A stretch of DNA of 64,000 bases from Harmothoe impar (GCA_947462335.1 OX381713.1:19646381-19710380); one strand, 5' to 3'. Positions 1-11,989 are shown, counted from the stretch's first letter. A program made the numbers and translations. Notes: a model not told the origin generated them from the letters alone.

Positions 1-80
1 AACTACTTCTGCTCTATGTCTCACGTTAGAGAGGGGGGATGCACCGGCGACATTACCTGCTAGGCCCCCTTTACCTAAGG

Positions 81-195
81 CAAAAAAAGGTATATTTTAG
101 GTAACATGGAAAGAAAAATGTAGGGTCGGTATAGGTCGGATTTTTTTTAAAGAACATATATGGTCGGCCCTGTTTTGATAGGGTCGGTCGGGTGA
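81..195. repeat. Interspersed repeat, TAGGGTCGGT family, copy A
   Basis: An A-rich start leads into GTAACATGGAAAG, then TAGGGTCGGTATAGGTCGG, a T-run and GGTCGGCCCTGTTTTGATAG. The same order of blocks recurs at 33517-33725, where the middle is longer. Two copies in the same layout show that this is a dispersed repeat. I see no terminal repeats or coding capacity and cannot place it in a class. Confidence 0.7.
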
Positions 196-2070
196 CCTGA
201 AGCAAACCTTCTTTCTTTTGACCTTATCACGGAGGCCATTACAAAGGGGTTCTCATCACCCGGCACCGAGAAATATGACAAGGGCGTGTTTTATTTTATT
301 TTATTTCGTTCCTTTTTACATAGAGAATAACATACAAAGGTGAATTCTCTTTTTAATTGAAAGTGTTTGAAAAACGTATAAGCCATTTTTCCAACACGAT
401 TTTCAGGTTTTTAAAGCTACCCTGGATTCCCCCAGCAGACCGAACATCATTTCTGCCCGGAAACCACCATAATGAATGCTCTGGTGCTACATGCTTGCAT
501 TATGTTGCCATGATAACTTACCAATGAAACCTTATGGATCCAGGCAGAGCTCACTGCAGAAAGAACAGACTTTGTGAGAAGATTGAGTTGCTCTATCTAG
601 AGGTCCCCGGTCTGTACCAACAGCACGTCTGGTAGCTGTCAGCAGGCCCCATACTTTATGACACCCGGTCATTCCTGCTGTCACTACCGGCCCCGCCCCA
701 CTGTCACAGGGACTCATCCCAACACCACAGTTAGCATATTTCACTGCATTAACCACTCCCTTATATATGTATATGATTCCTGCCTCCCTGTATTACTGTC
801 ATCCTGCCTCCTACCTACTATCTCTGCCTCATCCCTTTGTTTTACATTATGCAGCACTGCTCCCTCATGCCTGCCTATTGATTCCTTTATTTCCATCTAG
901 CCTCTCTGCCTCACTCCCTGGTTTTGTCTCCCACCCTCTTCCCTTACTGCACCTCAGCCTCTCAAGGCCAATTTATTTCTAAGTGTGTTTCAAAGAAGCA
1001 GACCCTAGCTTCAAAACAGCTTTAAAATCACCCTGCCATGTCCCCCAACAATGGGAGCTGCTTTCTTCGTTTTTTATATTCAAAAATTATTTGTAAGTTA
1101 TTGGTCACGAAGAAGAAGCTCCGACCGATTGCCTGAATAATTAACTTACTTCAGGATATGTCTTTTTAACAGGGACATTTAACAACTTCCTGACTCATTC
1201 TTTTTTTTGCCTAACCACCTCTATACCCCTCACCCAACACCACCCTCTCACACCTGTTACCCCATGTTGTATGTGATATAGTTATGACATTAGGAGTTAA
1301 CAAACTGATGGGGAAGCAGATGTTTAGATTTACCTGAACTGAATGGCGATAGGTAATTAGCGACAGTGCATTACTTTCCCTCAATTCAAGCACCCGGGTA
1401 TACTTGTGTTTCAGGATCACCCTACTTCATTTCTAAGTCAATCTCATAATTTTTATTGTAGCATAATGTTAATCGCGTCATGAAGACTTTTGTTTTTTAA
1501 TGCTTAAAGTTCCTCCTTTTAAGTTTTACTCCTGGTCACTAGCTATGCATGCTTTTGATGGGGAGAACATCACTTTGTGTGGGGAACTCGGAAAATATGT
1601 TTGTGCACACGATTCGGGGGTATCACGATTAGCACCATTTTGTCGATACAAAAGTCTTGTTACCCACTTCTACTTTCGTTGTCTGGCCTTCCATACATTC
1701 GTGAAATAACAAGAAAAAAAAAATAAGTTCTATACTTGTCATGCTCAATTGTAATACAGAAAAGTCTGAAATAGGCAGAGAAAAAAAACTGTGGAAGGGA
1801 TTCCATGTGTGTCTCGTTGAGCTGTATAACTATAACTCACCTGCTACAAGACCTTCTGACTTACCAAATGACATGACATGTTCGGTATGTGGCCTTTCTA
1901 CAAATACAGTCACCCATACCCCACCTCTGAGGGTGCATGGTATGGAGGGAGTACCACGAGGTATGGAAGGGAATGGCCGTGGGGAAGGGGCAGGGGAGGG
2001 ATGGGGAGGGGCAGAGGCAGAGGCAGAAGCAGAAGCAGTGGTAGAGGTAGGGTGGCATCGGGTGGGCGAG
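196..2070. other. Gene-free interval, nothing supported
   Basis: It holds only short open frames without coding character or paired splice signals. Positions 780-975 are rich in pyrimidines. From about 1930 the sequence grades into purine-rich GGGAGGGG and GCAGAG motifs that lead into the hexamer array. Confidence 0.5.
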
Positions 2071-2385
2071 GGCAGGGGCAGGGGCAGGGGCAGGGGTAGG
2101 GGCAGGGGTAGGGGTAGGGGTAGGGGTAGGGGTAGGGGTAGGGGTAGGGGTAGGGGCAGGGGCAGGGGCAGGGGCAGGGGCAGGGGCAGGGGCAGGGGCA
2201 GGGGCAGGGGCAGGGGCAGGGGCAGGGGCAGGGGCAGGGGTAGGGGTAGGGGTAGGGGTAGGGGTAGGGGTAGGGGTAGGGGTAGGGGTAGGGGTAGGGG
2301 TAGGGGTAGGGGTAGGGGTAGGGGTAGGGGTAGGGGTAGGGGTAGGGTAAGGGGTAGGAGCAGCGACAAGGGCAGGGGCAGGGAG
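2071..2385. repeat. GGGGCA/GGGGTA hexanucleotide array
   Basis: About 50 tandem hexamers in alternating blocks: GGGGCA at 2071-2092, mainly GGGGTA at about 2093-2152, GGGGCA at about 2153-2236, and GGGGTA at about 2237-2346, with a decayed tail to 2385. Every unit has a run of four G, so G-quadruplex formation is expected. Because the unit is six bases, frames stay open on both strands and would encode Gly-Arg, Pro-Leu, Pro-Thr or Pro-Ala dipeptides. Those frames follow from the repeat and are not called as genes. Confidence 0.95.
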
Positions 2386-2446
2386 TGTAGAACAGGGATA
2401 TAGGGGTTTACAGAAGAGGGGGATGGGGCTGGTAATCGATGGGAGA

Positions 2447-2569
2447 GGGGGGGGGGGGGGGTGACAGGGTTCAAGAGCCAGGAGTCTGCCCCATGGCTGC
2501 TTGCAGCAGGAGGTTACCAGGTGCTGCTCCAGGTACCAACCCCCCCCCCCCCCACACACACACACACAC
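2447..2569. repeat. Poly-G run, then poly-C and (AC)n
   Basis: A run of 15 G at 2447-2461, and 14 C at 2540-2553 leading straight into about eight AC dinucleotides. These are simple mononucleotide and dinucleotide repeats. Their exact lengths in the assembly are uncertain. Confidence 0.9.
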
Positions 2570-3062
2570 CAGCCACATCCACCCTCTCCACGCCCATGTA
2601 CCCATCTGTAGCCATGCAACCACCTGTATAGGTATGATACATGTGATAGGAAATGTTTTAAGCAAACTGATATTGTATGATGATACCAGGTTTGACTGAG
2701 GAAACCAGTATCTGATGTATTTGTAATTGTCACCTGCTGCAAAGTTAAGTTAAAAAATATATAGTTGCCATGCACAGCGGTCATAGGACAATTATATTTG
2801 GTATGGATCATAAATCTCAGTTATCGAGCATAGCTGGAATATGTTATACTTGAAAGGAATTCGCCGTAAGCTTAGACCTCCCAAAAACCCCAGACTGGCA
2901 GATGGTTCACCTGATATGCCTTGAATGCATGCACTTATCCCAGACTACCCCTGTATGGTATATCAGGTAGCGTCCCCCTGATCAGACCTGACATCTACAG
3001 CACATTAAGGATCAGATAATATTTTTTTCCCAGTCGTTAATGTGTGTGTAAATATTTAGCAG

Positions 3063-3574
3063 ACCCCAGTGGGGAGGAGGCTGGGGGTCAGGGAGGGCAG
3101 GTCGTGTTTGGTCTACTTGGGACTCTGTGATGCTTACAACATAATTGTTAACAAATACTTCCCACATTTAGAACCCATAGTCAACCTCCACATATCGACC
3201 ATCTACTTCCTGGATAATCTCATCACCTATACTCAGGTAATTCTTCTATATCCAACAAGACTCTAGTACTAGCAAGTTTTTTTTTCTTCTTCTAATTTTC
3301 TTTCCAGTTCTGTGACAAGGATTCCCTGAAAGTAAATATTACAGCATGTGGGTGTGTGAAGCAGGTGGCTCTGGGTGGATCACGTGACCTGATGTACAAG
3401 CCCCAGCTGTGTCCACTTTACAGCCTACAGGTGGCGGCACCTGTTGGCATGCCGGCAGAGGGGCTCCTCCGGGGGCTCCAGGGGGTGAGGCACTCTCCGA
3501 GCACAGTCTACCCATCGCCTGACCTAGCCTTGATTCAGGACTGCTGCACCAGTTGCCTAGTGTTAGAATTTTAA
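3063..3574 (+). CDS. Candidate two-exon gene fragment, product unrecognised
   Basis: Exon 3063-3236 is open and ends at CAG|GTAATT. After a 71-bp intron with a long pyrimidine tract and TTTCCAG, the frame continues in phase 0 at 3308. It can run to a stop at 3572-3574, or leave at a possible donor after 3430 (CAG|GTGGCG). The first exon contains YFPHLEPIVNLHISTIYFLD. The second starts FCDKDSLKVNITACGCVKQ and is cysteine-bearing. I do not recognise the family and no start codon is evident. The support is that one GT-AG intron preserves an open frame on both sides. Chance is possible. Confidence 0.4.
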
Positions 3575-4020
3575 CCTGCTGTGCAATATAATGGTGGTTC
3601 TAGATAACCCCGTGTGGAGCTTTCCTATGGCTTCATGCTTTAACAGTTGTCTGTTTGCTGTCTGTCCATCAAGAGCCAGCAATTTCTTGCTGAATTACCA
3701 AACTGACATTCAATTAGTCAAATAGTGTACTAATCAATTCATTTCTTTTCAAATCAATCAAGTATTTTTCTATTTCAATTGAAAATTAATTAGAAGCAAA
3801 ATGTCAGATGGTCGCAAACTGTCCATTGCTGTTTTTCTGTTGGGACAGAGGTAAACGTGACTAACCAAAACAGGCAATCTGGGAGCATGATTTGTATGTG
3901 GTGGAAGTAGAGTGGCGCAACCGCCCACCCACTCCCCATCATACTCACCTTTGGCTTCTGCCCCTTACTCGGCCTATATTGGTTCCAGGTGGCTTCAGGC
4001 CCAAGTTCCACACTTCTACT

Positions 4021-4465
4021 GCGAACAGAACCGAGCCATTGTTCCCGCCCAGTGCAGTGTCTGCCAATCAGAACTCAGGCATAGCTCCATATTCCGTGCA
4101 ATGTCTGCAGCCAATCAGAACCCAGGCATTGTTCCACTCCATGCAATGTTTGCAGCCAATCAGAACCCAGGCATTGTTCCAATCCGTGCAAGGTTTGCAG
4201 GCAAACAGAACCCAGGCATTGTTCCCTCCGTGCAATGTGTGCATACAAACAGTATCCTGCCATTGTTCCCCTCATTGCAATGTTGCATGCAAACAGAACC
4301 CAGGCATTGTTCCCCTCCGTGCAATGATTGCAGGCAAACAGAACCCAGGCATTGTTCCCCTCCGTGCAATGATTGCAGGCAAACAGAACCCAGGCATTGT
4401 TCCTGCCCAGTGCAATGTCTGCAGGCAAACAAAACTCAGACATTGTTCCCACCCAGGCAAACGGA
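4021..4465. repeat. 45-bp minisatellite, about 10 copies
   Basis: Each unit carries AACCCAGGCATTGTTCC followed by GTGCAATG and TTGCAG. Adjacent near-identical units begin at 4321 and 4366, which fixes the period at 45. The outer units are more diverged and the inner ones most alike. Because 45 is a multiple of three, frames stay open on both strands, which explains long artefactual open frames here. Confidence 0.93.
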
Positions 4466-4469
4466 ACAT

Positions 4470-5890
4470 TAGGCATGCAAACATCATTTTCATTGACATT
4501 GCCATTTTTCCCGGGGATAGAAATAAAGATAAACATTTCAACAGCCATTAGATTTTAATGGAGGAATCTCTTTTTCAGATCAGTTGATCAATCAGTTAGA
4601 GTTAATCCCTGAAGAAGATGATTAATCTATTGAAACCAGTAAGATCCGGTTCGAGAAAATAAGGAAGCAGTCTCTAATATATCTATGAATCTAGAGTCTA
4701 AAAAAACGAGTTTTAGGGAATATATTGCACAATACAATGCATGGTACATGCCAAACATTAATGAGGAAAGTTTGTTGTTGAGATGTGAACGACATTCTTA
4801 ATTTAGATAACTTATTCAGGTTTCGGTAATTAGATTTGTTCTTTTCATGTTTTGCCCTGCTCTAACATCTGTGGTCAATACAGCAAATAATGTTCAACAA
4901 TTCTATTTCACTATAGGGTTAGAAGTATCGTCTGACCTGCATCGCTCTAATGTAAAGTGCAGATGGAGGGGCAGAATCATTTGTACTACCGGCCTGTTGA
5001 TTCGCTGTATGCAATCGGGTGATATATAGCTGTAAAAAAAATGGCTAAACTATTTTTCGGAAGTGGTCATTTGGGGCAAAAACAGCAGACAACAAGGTGT
5101 TTTTTCACCGAGAAGCAGCAAGGAGAGGCGGGTGACATAAAACCGAGCAGCATAGATATGCTCGAGGCTGAGTAAGCCCTTGCTCATGCATGGCTGGAAG
5201 GCCTCTTTCCCCTGCTTGTATCTTTTTACCAACACAAGTCAGTCAGGAGTTTCTGTATTATACTCTACCAAGGTATAGGGTCTGGGCCATCTCCTCACAC
5301 CTTACCGTCTCCCCCACCCCCCACCATTCGCAGCTCCCAGGTAGAGGACAGGTGTGTCTAACTACCTGTACTACCTGTATACTACTGTAGTGGACGCTAC
5401 CTGAAGTTACCTGAGTTTTTACCTGGCAGGACACCAGTTGCACATGTCCCACCCAGAGTCCTCCCACAACTAGGTAAAGGTCCTAAGGGTACCAGGTCCT
5501 ACTCAGACTGCTATGTATGCTACCTGTTTGCAGTGTCCTGTGCTAGGAGTGTTTGTTCTGCAAGTATCAATCCTCCATGTTTGCCACAGGAGACCAATAT
5601 GAAAAACAATAGCCTGACATAACTTCCAAGCACAGGCTACAAAATGACAGTGGCGGCCTCTAGTCCCTACATATTAGCAGCACTGTGCTCTGGTTGTCTG
5701 ACAAACCTGTATGAGTTGAGTATAGTAGTATTCACGTATAGTAGAGTAGTAACTAGGTCACTTAGTCCCTACTTAGAGCAGGGAGACATTTAGACACTTA
5801 GAGGCTGTATCTGAGGTGGCTGACACTACTCAGCAGGGGAAAGAAGTTTATTACTTGGGATGCTATTATAGACCTACATGTAATGTATCA
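4470..5890. other. Gene-free interval with dense ACCTG motifs
   Basis: No supported gene. Positions 5340-5540 are dense in ACCTG/CAGGT (E2-box-like) motifs spaced by tens of bases. A strong acceptor-like site at about 4577 leads only into 14 open codons and is not called. Confidence 0.4.
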
Positions 5891-5896
5891 CATCAG

Positions 5897-6241
5897 GCTG
5901 TGTCTCACGAACTTATGCCAATGTTTTTGTCTCTAACCGGGTGCCGTCTCTGACCAGATGCCGTCTCTGACCAGTTTGGCATGTCACCAAGTGAAATAAA
6001 ATACTTTATAAACTCAAAAAATAATAATATCAACAGCAGGAGGCTAATTATAATTATGATTATAATTATATAACAACCGCCATAACGTTTTTACAAATCC
6101 TTATATATATGAGTATAATTCTTTTTAAAACACCTTTTTCTGGCACCTGGTCAGAGACGGCACCTGGTCAGAGATGGCACCTGGTCAGAGATGGCACCCG
6201 GTCAGATACAAAAACATTGGCCAAAGCTCGTGAGACACAGC
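5897..6241. mobile_element. MITE-like element, GCTGTGTCTCAC family, copy A
   Basis: The left end starts GCTGTGTCTCACGAACTT. The reverse complement of the right end is the same sequence with few differences over about 60 bp. Inside both termini lie direct copies of CTGGTCAGAGATGGCAC. The flanks are CATCAG (5891-5896) and CATCAG (6242-6247), which reads as a 6-bp target-site duplication, or 4 bp if the terminal G/C pair belongs to the element. The AT-rich centre has no gene. A second family member lies at 45007-45245. Confidence 0.85.
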
Positions 6242-6770
6242 CATCAGTTAACCCTTGAGGACGATGTAATGCACATGTTTCAAAGCTCCATATTTATTTG
6301 TTGCAATGATTTACCTGAACAGCACCAGAGACAAGATCTGGTCCATCATGTTGACCCTTCAGGGGAGTATCGACCCAATACGCTCGACCTGATACGTGAA
6401 CATGGCCCTGGTGAACTATTTGCTGGCGCTGCATGAAATCATTTATGTAGTCATCGGCACATTTGCATTATTAGCACTAATTTACCCTAAAGCAATGTGT
6501 ACAGGACAGCTCTGATTTACGTGTTTCTGGTTGCTCTAAACACCCTATATCTCTCTACCCATCTTCAACTTCGCTCTAAAGTGCAACAGCAAAAAGCTTT
6601 ACAATATATCAGTGCTTAATGCAAATGTATCCGACGTCTCAAATCTGGCAAAGCTAGATGATGACCGTAAAGCACTTTACAGACATCGCTATCCCCACAG
6701 TGTGCTAATGTATTAAAAGAGTTGACTCTCTCTGTGCCCACATCTTTAGTGAGGCCGACACAGCAGTAAT

Positions 6771-6862
6771 GTGTCACTCAAGAATCAGAGTGATTTGTCA
6801 CTCAAGGACAGAGAGATTTGTCACTCAAGGATCAGAGATTTGTCACTCAAGGATCAGCAACA
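6771..6862. repeat. Short tandem repeat, 22-24 bp, 4 copies
   Basis: Four units start with TGTCACTCAAG, followed by variants of GATCAGAGATT, with lengths shrinking from 24 to 22 bases. It is a minor degenerate tandem array. Confidence 0.85.
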
Positions 6863-6984
6863 GGGTGAGAGGGATGAGCTTGGGTTGGGGTTGTGTTAGC
6901 CTCTCTGTGGAGGCGGGCTGGGACGGGAGATGTTTGTGAGTAACCATGTGTTCGCTTGATACCATTATTGATGGCCTACAATTA

Positions 6985-7198
6985 GGGTATATTCACCATA
7001 AATCGGACACGTACCCTGAGACGGACAGTGGAATTTGAGGTTTATTCATATAAACTATGACTTTTAGTGCATGTTATTTGGAAAAAATAACACTTAAACT
7101 TTACCATAGTTCACAAATGAAGAGCTTGAAATGCTTGAATAACCACAAAACCAGGTGTCCGTCTCAAGGTATGTGTCCGAATTCAGGTGAATCTACCA
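6985..7198. mobile_element. MITE, GGGTAGATTCACC family, copy A
   Basis: Terminal inverted repeats of about 45 bp. The left reads GGGTATATTCACC, then TCGGACACGTACCCTGAGACG. The right is its complement with few changes. TA dinucleotides flank it at 6983-6984 and 7199-7200. It is 214 bp, AT-rich and non-coding. A second copy of nearly the same length lies inverted at 36874-37084. TA duplication suggests mobilisation by a Tc1/mariner-type transposase, which is an inference. Confidence 0.9.
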
Positions 7199-7200
7199 TA

Positions 7201-8353
7201 CACATACTATTTCCTGAGTGACACTGTTATCGTCATAATCTGCAAGTGCATGCCAACAGGGTAATTTGCCAATCGCTCAGAGATGGCTCATAGTATACTT
7301 CTTATACAGCCGACCTACCAAAGCTCGTATCAGATCATGCTTATCTACATGTGTTTAAGATGTGATATAAATATGTTTGCAGGAGGTAAATAGAAAACAT
7401 TGTAAGGTTACCATTTCAACTAGCTTTGTAATGATGATAAATTGATTAGGATACATCTGAACGGGACATTTGATATATTTATATTTGAGACTACAAGTGA
7501 CATTTATGAACTACTCCAGACGACATTTTCTTCTATTCGTGTATAGTATTGCAGTTTATACAATTGAGTTGGTGGAAACTTTGTATCAAGAATGAGGTTG
7601 TCCCAATCAAGGTGCCATCATTTTCCTAAATGAAAGCCTTTGTGTTAGAGGCTAGAGTTATCTGGCAGATGTCAGACACTAACAAGTGTATAATCTTTTT
7701 TCAAATCATATCATAATTGCTTGAATACATGACATGTCACATGTACTGGGGAAAGGGGCCTTAGTGCATCCCTTCACTAAGGGGCTTTTTCGATGAAACA
7801 CCAAGTTATGATGTAATTTTGACATACGCAGTGAGAATATGATGCTACCACAAGATTCGCCCTGAACAATCATGTCAGTGTCTTCAATGTCTGACAAATA
7901 CTTATGTCAGTCAAATGTCAGCAGAATATGGATGATATCAACAACCGAATATAATTATGTCTTACACCTGCTATGCTTATATACTTCTTAGGTATTTTTT
8001 CCGAGATGAATTAGCGGTATTAATTTCATAGTTATATATGATGCCGACGATATACGAGATTTTCTTCATGCGTTTTCACACCAAAAAGTTATTTGGGCAA
8101 ATCCAATGTCAAACCTCGGTAGAAATGGTTACTGTTAGATGACATGCAAAGTTGATGTAAATCAGCGTATAAAGCCGGGGCAGACAGCAAAAGAAACAAG
8201 GTTCAAGCATTGCCAGGGACACTGCACCGGAGCTATTCAAAAATAGCGGATTCTTGGACCTTTTTACACAAGTCTGACGCCCCATGCCACTCCCAATTGC
8301 AGTTATTCATATACACAAACTTATACAACATGAATTGTCACAGACTGTCAATA
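7201..8353. other. Gene-free AT-rich interval
   Basis: No coding exon, tandem array or terminal-repeat element recognised. Only a small hairpin is seen at 7759-7781 (CCTTAGTG and its complement). Confidence 0.5.
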
Positions 8354-8355
8354 TA

Positions 8356-8641
8356 CACAGAGAAAAGAAACAGCGCCAAAAGGGAGTCCAGGTTGCCTCC
8401 AGAATGACTCCCCTCTCTAAGGGAGTCCAGGTCGCAAAAGGGAGCCTAGGTGACTCCTTAGATGACCTAAGGGAGTCACCTGGGGGAGTCATATAGCTCT
8501 CTGGATCATATGACTCACCCAGGTGACTCCCTCATCCAGCGAGTCACCTAGGCTCCCTTATGCGACCAGGACTCCCTTAGAGAGGGGAGTCATTCTGGAG
8601 GCAACCTGGACTCCCTTTTGACGCTGTTTCTTTTCTCTGTG
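8356..8641. mobile_element. Near-palindromic MITE, CACAGAGAAAAG family, copy A
   Basis: The whole 286 bp folds on itself. The left arm CACAGAGAAAAGAAACAGCG is matched by its exact complement at the right end. The internal blocks (GGGAGTCCAGG, GACTCCCCTCTCTAAGG, GGTGACTCC) also pair across the centre near 8500. TA flanks both sides (8354-8355, 8642-8643). It is a foldback MITE without coding capacity. A shorter, decayed relative lies at 42233-42427. Confidence 0.92.
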
Positions 8642-8870
8642 TAGATGTGAACACCGAGCGTTGCTTTAAATGTCAGGCATTAAGACACAGATTAGAGCTG
8701 TCGTTACATTCTAATCTAGTGTCGGACCCGACTATTATTGGAAGCCAATGCATGGATTAGCAGCCGTATAGCACAGACTGCTGTACAACAAAATCATACT
8801 CCATACAAAACTGAAAATGAGGACTACTTCTCTAAGATATAATGGTCTAATCGCACTCGTGTCAAGGGAA

Positions 8871-11793
8871 TATGGGCCATTCTGCCTTATATAGACAGAT
8901 TTGAGGAACTTTCCCCGCATGACCACCTCAGATCCTAATAATTTTCCACCTACATGAAGATGTATGTGGTTCATGACCACATGCAAAATTGTAGCTTCCA
9001 ACTCCCGTAACTTTCCGAGATTTTGGCCGCTGAACATGAGGGGGTTTGGCCCTCAGTTTGCAAAATCCCATTTTGGTGTCATCTTCAAAATGCAATACTT
9101 TCAATATGCAATGAGTTAGAGGTCTGGTATTGCTTGAGTTGTCTCACACATTCATACACTCTTGGGAAATACCAATATTGGGAGGTTTTGATAAAGGCTT
9201 ATACTTGAACAATGCGCATAAAAGGTGGTAAATTTTCCTGTTTGAACTGAAATTTGAAAAGGTTTGAAAATTCATAGCATCAAAACCGTTTCTTTAAATG
9301 CCCTAGAAATTTGGATTCCAAATGTCAATGAAGGTCTCAACATGAAAATCAAAGATGCAGTGTCTGCCATGATATGCAAATCCAATATGGCCGCCACAAA
9401 AAGGGCAAAAATCGATTTTTGCCACTTTTCAATGCCCAATTTTGGTAGGAGGGATAAATAGTACCAGCTAATGCTTTTTACCAATGAAAAGGCCATTATG
9501 TGCCTTAAGTCTGATAGCAATATGGTATTGGTCCTACGTCTCCTTCTGGTCAAAATCGTAGGACGGAAAATGGTAAAAAATGGTATTTTCCAATGATTTG
9601 TTTTTTTCATAATTCTCTCAGGTAATGGTCAAATATACAAAATCAAAGCATAGTTTATATCAGGTGAAAGTAACTGATGCCCCCTAAATCACGCTACCAA
9701 ACTTGTTTAAATGCTCTGGTTCTTTCCATTGGAAGAAACACTGTTAAAATTGAGGAAAATACAGAAATAAGAGAAAAAAAACAGCAAACTCGTATTACTC
9801 TTATTTCTCAAACTTCTTTGGAGTAAAAAAGAGGTTATAAGACCATAACATGTTTGTTTTGGTAGATAACAATGAAATATACTATAAATATAATTTAGAA
9901 CCTGGTTTGGTATATGAATTTGTCCATTTAGATTTGGCCAAGTCAGTTATCTCTCATTCATCACGTTAAGATGATTTGGGATTCCCTGAGATAACTATTG
10001 TATTGAAAGGAATCAAAAGTTTGAGTACATCTAACCCTGAACAGTCCTTCTCTATCAAGTAAGCCCTTACACTGTGCTATAGACTATGTAAAGTAAATTT
10101 GGATTTCCAGCAGGGTGGGAACGGTTAACGTGACATGGTCCGATAATTGGCACTCAAAAATCAATCCTGTTAGAAATAAACCAAAATGTTCCATATGGCC
10201 ATACTTAATGTACTACCTACTTCATTTAATCTCATCCAATATGATTCAGCTTAGAATTCAACCAAGTATCAGATTTAGGCTCAATCAAATACTTTTGGAG
10301 TGCACGCTATGATTGCACTCATTGAAAATACACCGTAAAGACTATACCTGCACCAACATGGGACATTCTATTTAAGGTATAATTTCCCGGAGAGGGCATT
10401 TTTAATGCACCCCATTCTTCAAATATGATCGTGTACTAAGTTTTGGAACACATTTCAGTAGGAATAGAAAAATGGGAAAAATTGGACCATGCCACTTTAA
10501 GGTTGTCGTCCACCATGACCCATTAGAATTGAGGATTTGATCGCCATACTAAGTACCTAAAGAAGCAGATACATGTTACCAAACTCCTAAGCTCTTTCAT
10601 GTTAATTCACTTTCAATAATGCCAAATCAGATACATGCAGTCTAATACAATGCATTTGCTTATTCTCTGTTTTTCCCTCATATTGACATATGATATTATC
10701 TCAATGGAAAGAACCAAAGCACTGAAACAAGTTTGGTACCATGATCTAGGGGGGCATCAATTACTTTCACCTGATATAAACTATGCTTTGATTTTATATA
10801 TTTAACCATTACCTAAGAGAATTATGAAAAATACAAATCATTGGAAAATACCATTTTTACCATTTTCCGTCCTACGATTTTGACCAGAAGGAGACATAGG
10901 ACCAATACCATATTGCTATCAGACTTAAGGCACATAATGACCTTTTGATCAGTGAAGAGCATTAGCTGGTACTATTTATCCCTCCTACCAAAATTGGGCA
11001 TTGAAAAGTGGCAAAAATCGATTTTTGCCCTTTTTGTGGCGGCCATATTGGATTTGCATATCATGGCAGACACTGCATCTTTGATTTTCATGTTGAGACC
11101 TTCACTGACATTTGGAATCCAAATTTCTAGGGCATTTAAAGTAACGGTTTTGATGCTATGAATGTTCAAACCTATTCAAATTTTAGTTCAAACAGGAAAA
11201 TTTACTGGTACTATTTATCCCTCCTACCAAAATTGGGCATTGAAAAGTGGCAAAAATCGATTTTTGCCCTTTTTGTGGCGGCCATATTGGATTTGCATAT
11301 CATGGCAGACACTGCATCTTTGATTTTCATGTTGAGACCTTCACTGACATTTGGAATCCAAATTTCTAGGGCATTTAAAGTAACGGTTTTGATGCTATGA
11401 ATGTTCAAACCTATTCAAATTTTAGTTCAAACAGGAAAATTTACCACCTTTTATGCTCATTGTTCAAGTATAAGCCTTTATCAAAACCTCTCTATATTAG
11501 CGTTTCCCAAGAGTGTACGAATGTGTGAGACAACTCAAGCAATACCAGACCTCTACCTCATTGCATCTTGAAAATATTGCACTTTGAAGATGACACCAAA
11601 TTGGGATTTTGCAAACTGAGGGCCAAACCCCCTCATGTTTAGCGGCCAAAATCTCGGAAAGTTACGGGAGTTGGAAGCTACAATTTTGCATGGGGTCATG
11701 AACTACATACATCTCCATGTAGGTGGAAAATTATTAAGATCTGAGAGGGACATGCGGGGACCACTTGTTGAAATACTGTGGAATGGCCCATAT
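8871..11793. mobile_element. Large foldback element with about 0.9-kb inverted arms
   Basis: The left arm (8871 to about 9776) matches the complement of the right arm (about 10658-11793) along its length, with roughly 10% or more difference that rises towards the inner ends. The spacer of about 0.9 kb (9777-10657) shows no gene. The right arm is longer because it contains a 239-bp tandem duplication. A frame of about 100 codons in each arm is shared between the copies but looks like no transposase. This could be one foldback transposon or two inverted copies of one interspersed repeat. Confidence 0.9.
10966..11443. repeat. 239-bp tandem duplication inside the right foldback arm
   Basis: Copies at 10966-11204 and 11205-11443 both start CTGGTACTATTTATCCC and look identical or nearly so by eye. 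The left arm has a single copy of this segment. The near identity contrasts with the divergence between the arms, so the duplication is much younger than the arms or is an assembly artefact. Confidence 0.93.
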
Positions 11794-11797
11794 GATA

Positions 11798-11989
11798 CAC
11801 TGTAAAAAGTTGGTTGCCATATTTGTAATTGTACAGTAGATTCTACTGTAGGTGTACAGTTCATTTTAGGTAAACAGTAGAATCTACCGTAAATCTACAA
11901 TATATTCTACTGTAAATCCATTCTACAGTAGACTCTACTGCAGATCTACAGTAGACTCTACTATGTACCTACACTAACCATTTACAGTG
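11798..11989. mobile_element. MITE with CACTGTAAA ends
   Basis: The left end is CACTGTAAAAAG and the right end complements to CACTGTAAATGG. TA flanks both sides (11796-11797, 11990-11991). The interior is made of repeated palindromic words of the ACAGTAGATTCTACTGTA kind. It abuts the outer edge of the foldback's right arm with only a few bases between. Confidence 0.85.

Noticed and set aside
1741..2474. Open frames of over 200 codons on both strands (poly Gly-Arg, poly Pro-Leu, poly Pro-Thr/Ala)
   Set aside because: They follow from a six-base repeat that cannot create stops. There is no independent coding evidence.
3892..4551. 219-codon plus-strand and 157-codon minus-strand frames
   Set aside because: Produced by the 45-bp minisatellite, whose period is a multiple of three.
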